A DNA stretch of 64,000 bases from Bacteroides sp. (lineage in GTDB: Bacteria > Bacteroidota > Bacteroidia > Bacteroidales > Muribaculaceae). The DNA is taken from positions 178,446 through 242,445 of the forward strand of contig JAAVCL010000016.1 in the NCBI GenBank assembly GCA_014802335.1. The letters are read 5' to 3'. Shown here in pieces: positions 15,470-22,485 of this stretch. Both the position numbers and the translations under genes were made by a program. How positions within the stretch are numbered: position 1 is the first letter of the stretch; each line of letters opens with the position of its first letter. The notes beneath the pieces were generated by a model. The model saw only the letters and a list, made by a program, of their open reading frames with translations. It was not told where the DNA came from and did no database searches.

Positions 15470-16297
15470 CTATCGGTTTATCAATTCATGCCAATATGCT
15501 CGTTTTAAGAGAACATTCTCGCCTGAAGGCTGGATTATTACAGGATCAGAAGATTCTGATGATTCAGGTTGAATTATATAATTTCCATTTTGACTATTGT
15601 CATGAAATGTATAAATAATATTCCCTGCAGAGCCTTCAACATCCATTTCTCCATCCATAAGCAGAGATGGATAACCGGATAAATTGGAATCGGATTTATA
15701 GACCGCCAACCTGAAATGATTCTCAGAAGGTTCACTTTCAAGCTTAGAGTCTATGCGATACACATCTCCACTTTCTGCATTTTTTAAACACATTATGGGC
15801 CGCCATCCTTCCCTGATTGACGGCTCTATACTTGCAATTTCAACCTTGCTAAGACTATCAATGTTCTTTTGTTCGGCAGATGAAATATAACTTACGTCAT
15901 AAACATTATCATCCACCCAAATATATCGGCCGTCATCAAGACTCCATCCACGCCAGCCGTATTCACTCCACTTCTCAGAACCGGATTTGATGATGATATT
16001 TTTTAAAGAGTCATCAACGAGATTCCGATAATATTCACTCATTTGCTGAGGTGAATCAATATCGTGAAGAGGATATGGCCTTTGCAACGGATAACTCACA
16101 AGCTTGGCAAATCCGGCACTATCGTTTTCCGCAACAACCTTGACTAAATTTTTAACAGTTTCGGGAATGGTTTCATCCGAAATTACAGAGCTATTAATTT
16201 GATTAACATCGTCTGTATTATTTTTACTGTTTCCACAATTCATCAATGGGAGGCCGGCCACTAATGCCATTAAAATAGTTGTTTTCCTTATATACAT
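15470..16297 (-). CDS. Predicted lipoprotein of unknown function
   Basis: A 275-residue protein with a lipoprotein signal ending LPLMNC (lipid Cys21) and an Asn/Asp-rich linker. The body has two parts: residues 45-150 (VKNLVKVVAENDSAGFAKLVSYPLQRPYPL...) resemble a small NTF2-like domain seen in many Bacteroidales lipoproteins, and residues 160-275 are beta-rich (SGYPSLLMDGEMDVEGSAGN). It starts 7 bp after the lysozyme-like gene and shares its terminator. The co-transcription suggests a periplasmic or outer-membrane partner, possibly an inhibitor or targeting factor for the lysozyme. I do not recognise a named family. Confidence 0.65.
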   Translation of the reverse strand: MYIRKTTILMALVAGLPLMNCGNSKNNTDDVNQINSSVISDETIPETVKNLVKVVAENDSAGFAKLVSYPLQRPYPLHDIDSPQQMSEYYRNLVDDSLKNIIIKSGSEKWSEYGWRGWSLDDGRYIWVDDNVYDVSYISSAEQKNIDSLSKVEIASIEPSIREGWRPIMCLKNAESGDVYRIDSKLESEPSENHFRLAVYKSDSNLSGYPSLLMDGEMDVEGSAGNIIYTFHDNSQNGNYIIQPESSESSDPVIIQPSGENVLLKRAYWHELINR

Positions 16298-16304
16298 GCC
16301 ATCC

Positions 16305-17075
16305 TCAAATTATTCGTTCATTAAATTCAAAGCCATAATGACTTCCGGGGAGAGACTTTAAAATAGCTTCATCTACAACCTTTCCCGGCATAGAAATAAA
16401 GTCTGTTAGCGCATCAAAGCCTTCAGAAAATATTTTTGAAATCAAGATATTTTCATTTACCGCGCCTTGTCTCAATGCAAGGTTGGCCGACTTCGACTCT
16501 TCAATTAAAACCTCCTTGTTGTCTAACTTACGCTCGGAGCTTTCATTTATAAATAGAGTTTCAAATTCCTCTATACGTCTGCGCTGAATCTGTGAATGAA
16601 TCTTTCCTCTGTATTTAGCGTGACTTATATAGGAGTCATAAATGTCGCGATTACCCGCTTTCAGTTTTTTTGCGACCATGCTTCTGAGTGCATTGCCACT
16701 GCCAATGTTATAGGCAAGAACACCCAAAATAAGGGAATCTTTACCCCACTCACGGAACACAGCACAATTTTTCAGTAGATCTTTTCTCAGAAGTTTGTCT
16801 GCTTCAGCCTCCGAAAGAGCACGCGAACGACTAAATTTTTCACCGGGAAGAACCCTATGTCCATATCCTACAAGTGGATAATGCTTAGGTTGGTGAAGAC
16901 CTTCATACTTCTTAATTAATGCAACAGCTTTCTCGAAGTCCGAAACTTCCTTATCTGCAGTTGTTGTAATTGTCTGCTGCTCTGCGTTGTTATTAACTAT
17001 TGAAAAGTTACTCTTCGAAGCAAGCAGACTGCTTAATGCCATGGCGGCGATTGTAATAGCTGATAATAATTTCAT
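16305..17075 (-). CDS. GH24 (phage-type) lysozyme-like muramidase
   Basis: A 256-residue protein with an N-terminal signal peptide (MKLLSAITIAAMALSSLLAS). The catalytic Glu is in KKYEGLH (near residue 58), followed by YPLVGYGHRVLPGE, the GH24 beta-hairpin with GYGH, and by ILGVLAYNIGSGNAL, the conserved core helix. This resembles T4-type lysozyme folded for the periplasm. Residues 185-256 are an extra C-terminal region ending SLPGSHYGFEFNERII. Bacteroidales carry such secreted GH24 enzymes for wall remodelling; attack on competitors is also possible. It leads a two-gene operon with a lipoprotein. Confidence 0.8.
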   Translation of the reverse strand: MKLLSAITIAAMALSSLLASKSNFSIVNNNAEQQTITTTADKEVSDFEKAVALIKKYEGLHQPKHYPLVGYGHRVLPGEKFSRSRALSEAEADKLLRKDLLKNCAVFREWGKDSLILGVLAYNIGSGNALRSMVAKKLKAGNRDIYDSYISHAKYRGKIHSQIQRRRIEEFETLFINESSERKLDNKEVLIEESKSANLALRQGAVNENILISKIFSEGFDALTDFISMPGKVVDEAILKSLPGSHYGFEFNERII

Positions 17076-17113
17076 TTGCTTATTATTTAGTAACCGAAGA
17101 GTGATTCTGTTGC

Positions 17114-17121
17114 CAAACTTA
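17114..17121 (-). promoter_or_regulatory. Candidate -7 box of the lysozyme operon
   Basis: Plus-strand CAAACTTA reads TAAGTTTG on the minus strand, 39 bp before the start codon. The expected -33 element is poor (ATTG at 16 bp). Confidence 0.4.
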
Positions 17122-17129
17122 CAACTGCC

Positions 17130-17330
17130 CGACTCACAATATTGAACCAGTCTTCAGCCGACACCACGAATACGGGGCGCAGCTAAGCCACGTATTGGTA
17201 GTATCTCAGTTTTATCAATTGAACCGATTATATTATTTAATCATAATCGGGATGCTTCAGGAACTGCATCACACAGGATTCCGAAATCAGCATTGGCTTA
17301 ATAACCAAGCCTATTCGTTTAGCATCAATT
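17130..17330 (-). other. Possible structured region upstream of the lysozyme gene
   Basis: The minus strand offers several neat hairpins in a row: GGCTT/AAGCC (17312-17328), GATGC/GCATC around 17265, CCGATTAT/ATAATCGG around 17235, and CAATACG/CGTATTG-like around 17190. It is richer in G+C than the flanks. No reading frame spans it. It matches neither tmRNA nor RNase P motifs. The remainder of the spacer (17331-17790) shows nothing I can support. Confidence 0.3.
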
Positions 17331-17790
17331 TATAATTATTTGAATCACACTAATTTCTTGCTTTCTTAAAAATCAATGTAACCCAATAATCTCAACTTCA
17401 TATATAATAAACGTTTTAAACGAAAAAATGTTTTACAACATAATATTTTATTTTTATCACCATATTGTAACTAAAGAGTCTTTAAATATCTCTACTATCC
17501 CTGTTCATTAATTCTAATATTACTAATTGCCTGAAATTAAATTAGTTAATTATAGTTCGCCTCACGGCGGTTCATATTATCTCTTTATTATAAATAATTA
17601 CTAAAAATAACATGAGATATGTTGAACAAAGCAGTTGGGAATATCGTGAACGATAAAACCTGATCCCTTAGGATACTTTGAGCTTGGATATCTATCTCAT
17701 AGCGCTTTTCTACTTCTCTCTCCACTCAAATCATCGCAAGATAACTGCGTTTTATCTGTTCATTAATTTTTTTTGCAACTATTTAATTTT

Positions 17791-17829
17791 TAAGGCTCCA
17801 TCCATAAAATTTAAATGGATGAAGCCTTA
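17791..17829 (-). terminator. Hairpin after trpS, possible terminator
   Basis: TAAGGCTCCATCCA pairs with TGGATGAAGCCTTA except for one mismatch. The T tract on the minus strand is weak. Confidence 0.4.
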
Positions 17830-17889
17830 TATAAAATTATAATTGAAACTTATTTTTAAAAACGAGAAGTGGTTTTACCGACTATAAAA

Positions 17890-18975
17890 TTAACGTTTGA
17901 ATTTTAACGACTGCTCTCTGATAAGATTTTCATCTGAGAAATAATTAATTTTCATAGCAGCTCTGACTTCGTCGAGTGTTTGGGCAGCAACTTCTCTTGC
18001 TTTTTCGGAACCACTTTTCAGAATATCATATACCATCGGTATATCCTGCTCAAATTGATGCCTTCTTTCTCTGATGGGTTCAAGTGTTTCATTCAACACG
18101 TTATTAAGTAATTTTTTTACTGTTCCATCACCCAGACCGCCACGCGTATAATGATTCTTTAAAGCTTCAAGGCCATCATATTCGGGCAATAATCTTTTTA
18201 CATCATCATCTGTAGCAAATGCATCAAGATATATGAAAGGACAATTGCCTTCAAGATGCCCAGGCATATCGATTGTAAGATGTTCGGGATCTGTATACAT
18301 ACTGTTTACTTTCTTCTTAACCTCTTTTGCAGAGTCTGAAAGATAAATGCAGTTACCCAAAGACTTACTCATCTTTGCCTTTCCATCTGTGCCCGGAAGA
18401 CGCATACAAGCAGCGTTGTCGGGCAACAAAATTTCCGGCTCTACAAGTGTAGGTCCATAAATATGATTAAATCGGTTTACGATTTCCCGAGTGAGCTCAA
18501 TCATCGGAGCCTGATCTTCTCCGGCCGGAACCGTGGTTGCTTTAAATGCTGTTATATCAGAGGCTTGACTTACAGGATAACAGAAAAAACCTACAGGGAT
18601 TGATTGCTCAAAATTACGCATTTTGATTTCTGTCTTAACAGTCGGATTTCTCTGAACACGGCTTACTGTTACAAGATTCATGTAATAGAATGCAAGTTCA
18701 CAAAGTTCCGGAACCTGACTTTGAATAAAAATCGTTGTCTTTTCAGGATCTATTCCAACTGAAAGGTAGTCGAGCGCAACCTCTATTATATTTTGTCTAA
18801 TCTTCTCGGGATTATCTGCGTTATCCGTGAGCGCCTGAGCATCGGCAATCATGACAAAAATCTTATCGAATTCTCCCGAATTCTGCAGTTCAACTCGTCT
18901 TCGTAAAGACCCTACATAATGACCGAGATGTAAACGACCTGTAGGACGATCGCCAGTCAATATTATTTTTTCCAT
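17890..18975 (-). CDS. trpS: Tryptophan--tRNA ligase
   Basis: A 361-residue class I aminoacyl-tRNA synthetase. The HIGH-type motif is in [15 protein letters not shown] (8-22) and the KMSKS loop is exact (KMSKSLGN, near 202). [15 protein letters not shown] is the Trp-pocket helix region. Slightly longer than the B. subtilis enzyme (330), as is usual in Bacteroidetes. The gene is monocistronic, with a leader of about 260 nt if transcription starts at the promoter at 19242-19273, which is unusual for a synthetase and could be regulatory. The assignment is secure. Confidence 0.96.
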   Translation of the reverse strand: MEKIILTGDRPTGRLHLGHYVGSLRRRVELQNSGEFDKIFVMIADAQALTDNADNPEKIRQNIIEVALDYLSVGIDPEKTTIFIQSQVPELCELAFYYMNLVTVSRVQRNPTVKTEIKMRNFEQSIPVGFFCYPVSQASDITAFKATTVPAGEDQAPMIELTREIVNRFNHIYGPTLVEPEILLPDNAACMRLPGTDGKAKMSKSLGNCIYLSDSAKEVKKKVNSMYTDPEHLTIDMPGHLEGNCPFIYLDAFATDDDVKRLLPEYDGLEALKNHYTRGGLGDGTVKKLLNNVLNETLEPIRERRHQFEQDIPMVYDILKSGSEKAREVAAQTLDEVRAAMKINYFSDENLIREQSLKFKR

Positions 18976-19059
18976 TGCTGTGTCTCTTTAAAAGTATGCG
19001 AAAGTAACGAAAAAAATTTTTTCGTATTTCCGCGTATCGGACTGAGAATAATGATTTTC

Positions 19060-19235
19060 CAATAGGTTTTAAGTTGTTCCGGCAGCGGGCAATACTTTTC
19101 CCATTGAATTTACCATGTCAAAATATACTCGCTTGAGAAGAAGCCTAAACGCAACGGATAGATCGAATACCTAATCAGATGAACTTAATCACCTGCCACC
19201 GTTACCACACATCGTGACTCAATGCGCTTAAGTCT
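19060..19235 (-). ncRNA. Candidate structured leader or small RNA upstream of trpS
   Basis: The 175 nt after the promoter are more G+C-rich than normal spacers here, have no reading frame, and can fold: an outer TTAAG/CTTAA closing helix, GGCAG with CTGCC, GCTT/AAGC with a CTTCTC loop, and CAAT/ATTG near the 3' side. It could be a trpS leader or an independent RNA. No family is assigned; Bacteroidales carry several orphan RNA motifs. Confidence 0.35.
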
Positions 19236-19241
19236 TTGATG

Positions 19242-19273
19242 CAAAGTTACAAATATTTAATGAAGTACACAAG
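19242..19273 (-). promoter_or_regulatory. Promoter of the trpS leader
   Basis: Plus-strand CAAAGTTA (19242-19249) gives TAACTTTG, with a near-match -33 (CTTG; CAAG at 19270-19273) at 20 bp. Confidence 0.55.
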
Positions 19274-19333
19274 TCCAATGAAAGATAATAACTTATAGAG
19301 AGTGAATTAGGATTAAAAAAGACCGAGCAATTC

Positions 19334-19498
19334 ATGAAAGAGTGGCAGGATCACACAGTAAAGATAGAGAATGTCGAGGAATACCTCCGGAAAATAGCAA
19401 GGAGCATAAAGCAGCGTGTGCAATCCGGCTGGGGACTTCGTTTTGAGGAGACTCCGAACTCACTTGCAGCAATCCGGCTACAATACCTTTGTGAATGA
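19334..19498 (+). pseudogene. Remnant of a protein-coding gene (54 codons)
   Basis: An ATG-to-TGA frame encodes a charged, helical 54-residue peptide (MKEWQDHTVKIENVEEYLRK...) ending AAIRLQYLCE. In-frame sense codons continue upstream to about 19300, where two TAA codons break the frame. Base composition is clearly coding-like and richer in G+C than the surrounding spacer. It looks like the C-terminal stub of a longer gene, perhaps from a mobile element. It runs tail to tail with the flavoprotein gene, with 1 nt between the stop codons. I do not recognise the family. Confidence 0.45.
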
Positions 19499-19499
19499 A

Positions 19500-19982
19500 T
19501 CAGGGCTTACATTTTCCAACAGGAGGCTCAATTAAGGAAATTTTATAAATTGAGGTACGATCAAGACTTCGATTGATTGCACTCTCGAAGTGACCCATAA
19601 ATTTTGGCAAAAAACGTGTGCACAGCAATCGAAGAGCTTCTATTTTTTCCGATCCATCCACCACTTCTTCACATCTTCCAATGGCTATTGCAGAATGATA
19701 GTATTCAGTAAAGTTTTCTTTTTCTTCTTCAAATTTAGGGGTGCATTTGCTTACTGCTGAAAGACTAACAATAGGGTTTGTTTTTAAACAATCTATTTTC
19801 TCTCCTTCAGATGCACAATGAAAATAGAATGTTCGATCATCTTTCCTCACTATAGACAGAGGCAAACCATAGGGACAACCGTCCGGTCTTACCATACTTA
19901 ATGTAATGTAAGGAGCTTTATCAAAGACATCATTTGCCCACTCGGCACTACGCTCCCTGTTACTTTTTCTCATTGATTTCAT
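19500..19982 (-). CDS. NimA-like pyridoxamine 5'-phosphate oxidase family flavoprotein
   Basis: A 160-residue split-barrel FMN-binding protein. The segment APYITLSMVRPDGCPYGLPLSIV (25-47) followed by FYFHCASEGEKIDCL (53-67) is the typical family core, and YYHSAIAIGRCEEV (near 110) supplies another conserved strand. Members bind FMN or haem; NimA relatives reduce 5-nitroimidazoles, but most chromosomal copies have no proven substrate. The next gene on the same strand (ygbA) belongs to a nitrosative-stress family, which fits a nitro/NO theme. A start at residue 4 is possible. Confidence 0.85.
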   Translation of the reverse strand: MKSMRKSNRERSAEWANDVFDKAPYITLSMVRPDGCPYGLPLSIVRKDDRTFYFHCASEGEKIDCLKTNPIVSLSAVSKCTPKFEEEKENFTEYYHSAIAIGRCEEVVDGSEKIEALRLLCTRFLPKFMGHFESAINRSLDRTSIYKISLIEPPVGKCKP

Positions 19983-20104
19983 ATATCCTCGATTTAGCTA
20001 TTGGATTGAGTATTTTATTTATATATGACCAAGCATCAATTTATTAATAGAAGCGCAAACTACAAATACACTAATACCAATACCATGCTCAGTGATAATG
20101 TTCT

Positions 20105-20434
20105 TTATTTCTTACGATTAGGGAATGTAGGTCGCAATTCATTGAAAAGGTGTCTCAATGCAAATACGGGATGAATATAAATCATTCTCGGTCCGACATA
20201 TCTCATAATCACTCGTATTTTCTCTTGCTGCAAAGATTGATAACAATGAATAGTGCACTTTTTACAACTTAATTTGTCATCCCCTTTCGGACAGCTATCA
20301 ATACGTTTATGCGCATAATTAAGCAAATCACCACAGTCTTTGCAAAATCCGCCAGGTTGAACTCCATGATGTTTTCTGCAATAATAACTGATCATCTTTG
20401 TCAGCATTTCTTTCTCCCTAATTTTGCGTTTCAT
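20105..20434 (-). CDS. ygbA: YgbA family protein (nitrous oxide-stimulated promoter family)
   Basis: A 109-residue Cys-rich protein. Conserved features are MISYYCRKHHG (14-24), the first Cys group CKDCGDLLNYAHKRI (31-45), the second SCPKGDDKLSCKKCTIHCY (48-66), and the tail VMRYVGPRMIYIHPVFALRHL. This is the YgbA_NO family (E. coli ygbA is in the NsrR regulon and helps recovery from nitrosative stress). The Cys spacing suggests zinc or Fe-S binding. Length is as expected (about 105-115). It lies 122 bp upstream of the NimA-like gene on the same strand. Confidence 0.88.
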   Translation of the reverse strand: MKRKIREKEMLTKMISYYCRKHHGVQPGGFCKDCGDLLNYAHKRIDSCPKGDDKLSCKKCTIHCYQSLQQEKIRVIMRYVGPRMIYIHPVFALRHLFNELRPTFPNRKK

Positions 20435-20490
20435 ATATTTCTATAATTGAAATAATTGTTTGTGGCTATTTTAAAAATAAGGAAATTTTC

Positions 20491-20663
20491 ATCGGCAAAA
20501 GTAGGGACATGGCGTGCCATGTCTGAATAATGCTCCCTGTGATGAGTCTGATAAGATGTTTATATTGCCCAGACATTGGATGTCATACTTTTGCTGATAT
20601 ATCCTCAGACATGGCACGCCATGTCCCTACTTTTGCCGATGAATCACCGGACATGGCACGCCT
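20491..20663. repeat. REP-like palindrome cluster 1
   Basis: A perfect 36 bp inverted pair (20491-20526 with 20605-20640); each arm itself contains the imperfect palindrome ACATGGC-GT-GCCATGT. A third, partial unit follows (ACATGGCACGCC, 20651-20662). The 78 bp between the arms carry a degenerate inner dyad. Relatives lie at 26192, 57101 and 22155. Confidence 0.85.
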
Positions 20664-20687
20664 TACATTGTTAACTGTTTTTTGGAT

Positions 20688-20728
20688 GTCTTTGAAAATA
20701 AGTCATCGCCAATTTCTAAGAGATACTT
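20688..20728 (+). repeat. Family A tail fragment (copy 5)
   Basis: Shortened copy keeping the first words (GTCTTTGAAA) and the last 25 bp (AAGTCAT..CAATTTCTAAGAG) of the family A consensus. It directly follows REP cluster 1. Confidence 0.6.
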
Positions 20729-20939
20729 AAAAAATTTATATAAGCTTCCCATATAATGCTTAAAAAGTTTATTGTAAGATAATAACATTACATAGTCTTC
20801 GTTATATAAATAAGTTTCATGGCTTGGTTTTGTATTACGGAATTTAAAAATCAAGATATTCCTATGAAACTACATATTAATTCCTAAATACCCCAAGCAA
20901 TTATATTCCTTCATTATAAAAAATTTAATTAATTTGCCT

Positions 20940-21092
20940 ATGGCCAATGATTCCTCTCACGCAACTGCAAATGAAGTAAAGTTTAATATCATGAGCTCTC
21001 CAAAAAATGCTACTTTAAACTTCATCAGGCAATTTGCCCGTACTTGTGTTGGTGTAAATGGAGGTGCTCTTGGATCTATGATTCTAAATTAG
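20940..21092 (+). CDS. Small conserved-looking 50-residue protein
   Basis: An ATG-to-TAG frame of 50 codons. The N-terminal 20 residues are polar (MANDSSHATANEVKF); residues 22-36 form an amphipathic helix (KNATLNFIRQFARTC); the tail is Gly-rich and ends GALGSMILN. I recall short Bacteroidales proteins with the same NFIRQFAR helix and LG..ILN ending, so I think it is a real family, but cannot check. A strong terminator follows 43 bp later, and a near-match -7 box (TTAATTTG) ends only 4 bp before the ATG, which would make the message almost leaderless. It is encoded alone, opposite the sigma factor. Function unknown. Confidence 0.6.
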   Translation: MANDSSHATANEVKFNIMSSPKNATLNFIRQFARTCVGVNGGALGSMILN

Positions 21093-21134
21093 AAGAAAGA
21101 CCGTCACCGAAATAACCAAGTACGCTTGAAACAT

Positions 21135-21182
21135 AAAATCCGCAGATAACCAATACAAAATCTGGTGATCAGCGGATTTTTT
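21135..21182 (+). terminator. Terminator of the 50-residue gene
   Basis: AAATCCGC (from 21136) pairs with GCGGATTT (to 21179), with an inner GAT-ACCA / TGGT-ATC helix, followed by a run of T (21177-21182). Confidence 0.85.
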
Positions 21183-21316
21183 CTTCGAACAAAATATCCT
21201 AAGTAATTTTTTAGAATACTTCTAGTAAGTGTCTAAGTTTAAGTCGAAATTTCAATTATTCGGCGTCTAAATTGATTCTAAAAAGGAATCATATAAGAAG
21301 CCGAGATATAATGAAC

Positions 21317-21907
21317 TTAAACAGAAAGAATAATATCTTTTTCTTGAGCGATCCGACGTAAGTTAAGAATAGCATATCTCATTCTTCCCAGCGCCGTATT
21401 AATGCTTACTCTTGTTATTTCAGCAATTTCCTTAAAACTAAGGCCCTGATAATAACGCATTTTCAACACTTCACGCTGCAATTCCGGCAGCTCTTCGATT
21501 AGATATTTTACATCTTTTTTAATTTGATCAGATATCAAAATATCCTCAATAGTTTCTTCACAAAGTTCCTTTCTGTTCAAGATATCAACATCGGTGAGAT
21601 CTGAACTTTGGAGATTTTCGGATTTTTCCTGACGGTAATAATCAATTATAAGATTGTGTGCGATTCTTGAAATCCAAGCCGGGAATTTACCATTTTCCGT
21701 GTAACGTCCTTGACGGATTGTCTGGATCGCTTTAACGAAAGTCTCCTGAAAAATATCATTAGCTACATCTTCGTTTTTAATTATACGGAGGATGTAATTA
21801 AAAATCCGATCCTGGTGACGTTTAAGAAGAATGTCAAAGGCATCATTATCGCCTCCGGCGTATGCTCTTACAAGATGTTCGTCAGACAGAGTGGTGTAAT
21901 TTGCCAT
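21317..21907 (-). CDS. ECF-type sigma-70 family RNA polymerase sigma factor
   Basis: A 196-residue sigma factor. Region 2 spans about 20-90 (FDILLKRHQDRIFNYILRIIKNEDVANDIFQETFVKAI, then WISRIAHNLIIDYYRQ); region 4 spans about 130-185 (LPELQREVLKMRYYQGLSFKEIAEITRVSINTALGRM). There is no region 1 or 3, as in group 4 sigma factors. No anti-sigma gene or SusC/D-type target lies beside it, so it is probably one of the stand-alone Bacteroidetes ECFs (SigW/RpoE-like) with a remote target set. It has a plausible promoter at 22051-22082 and a leader of about 138 nt. Confidence 0.92.
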   Translation of the reverse strand: MANYTTLSDEHLVRAYAGGDNDAFDILLKRHQDRIFNYILRIIKNEDVANDIFQETFVKAIQTIRQGRYTENGKFPAWISRIAHNLIIDYYRQEKSENLQSSDLTDVDILNRKELCEETIEDILISDQIKKDVKYLIEELPELQREVLKMRYYQGLSFKEIAEITRVSINTALGRMRYAILNLRRIAQEKDIILSV

Positions 21908-22050
21908 GCAGATGTTAGTTTGTTTGCGTAAAATTTTTCTATAGGCAGGAGGTTTGATAATTGCGGATTAATTACAATGCAATGTATTGGGTTAATTTTA
22001 ATTTATAATAATTATGAGGATATTCGGAATTATCTCTCATTTCTACAATG

Positions 22051-22082
22051 CAAAGATATAAATGAATAGTCAAAAAAACAAG
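22051..22082 (-). promoter_or_regulatory. Promoter of the ECF sigma gene
   Basis: Plus-strand CAAAGATA (22051-22058) gives TATCTTTG; CAAG at 22079-22082 gives CTTG as -33 at 20 bp, a one-base deviation. Confidence 0.55.
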
Positions 22083-22154
22083 AAAACATACAATAAAAAT
22101 AATAAATTATTGTTAATACACACAATTTTTTCTCTTTTATTGTTTCGATTTTTT

Positions 22155-22287
22155 CAGGGTCATGGGCCGCTGTGCCATGTCTGAAAAAAATGACGGTGCC
22201 AGTAAGGGGAAAATGATCGGTAATTCCAAATCCATTCAAAAAAATCCCTTGAAACATGTCATAACTAATTTCTTAGAGCTACTTATC
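22155..22287 (+). repeat. Degenerate REP palindrome plus family A tail (copy 4)
   Basis: A decayed palindrome (CATGGGCCGCTGTGCCATGTCTG) at 22160-22183 is followed after about 45 bp by the second half of the family A tail (TTCCAAATCCATTCAAA ... TCTTAGAGCTACTTATC). It shows the same palindrome-then-tail order as the copy at 26192. Confidence 0.65.
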
Positions 22288-22319
22288 TATAAAAAGTTTA
22301 AACATCTTTTCTCTATTAT

Positions 22320-22350
22320 TTTTAAGAGAAAGTAATTTTTTGTAATTTTG
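22320..22350 (+). promoter_or_regulatory. Promoter of glnS
   Basis: TAATTTTG at 22343-22350 is an exact -7 box; TTTA at about 22321-22324 gives a near-match -33. The leader would be about 130 nt. Confidence 0.5.
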
Positions 22351-22485
22351 CGTTTATATAGAGATTGAAATTATAAATAATTATACGCTAAGTCTCCTTC
22401 TCCGAGACTAAATAACTAAATACGGTTATTGCTATAATTTCAATTCATTGGGAAAAGTCAGGTAAAATTAATCACCCTATCCAAA

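Noticed and set aside
17130..17330. tmRNA or RNase P RNA
   Set aside because: Neither the tmRNA GGATTCGAC-type 3' motif nor the RNase P GAGGAAAGTCC motif is present on either strand.
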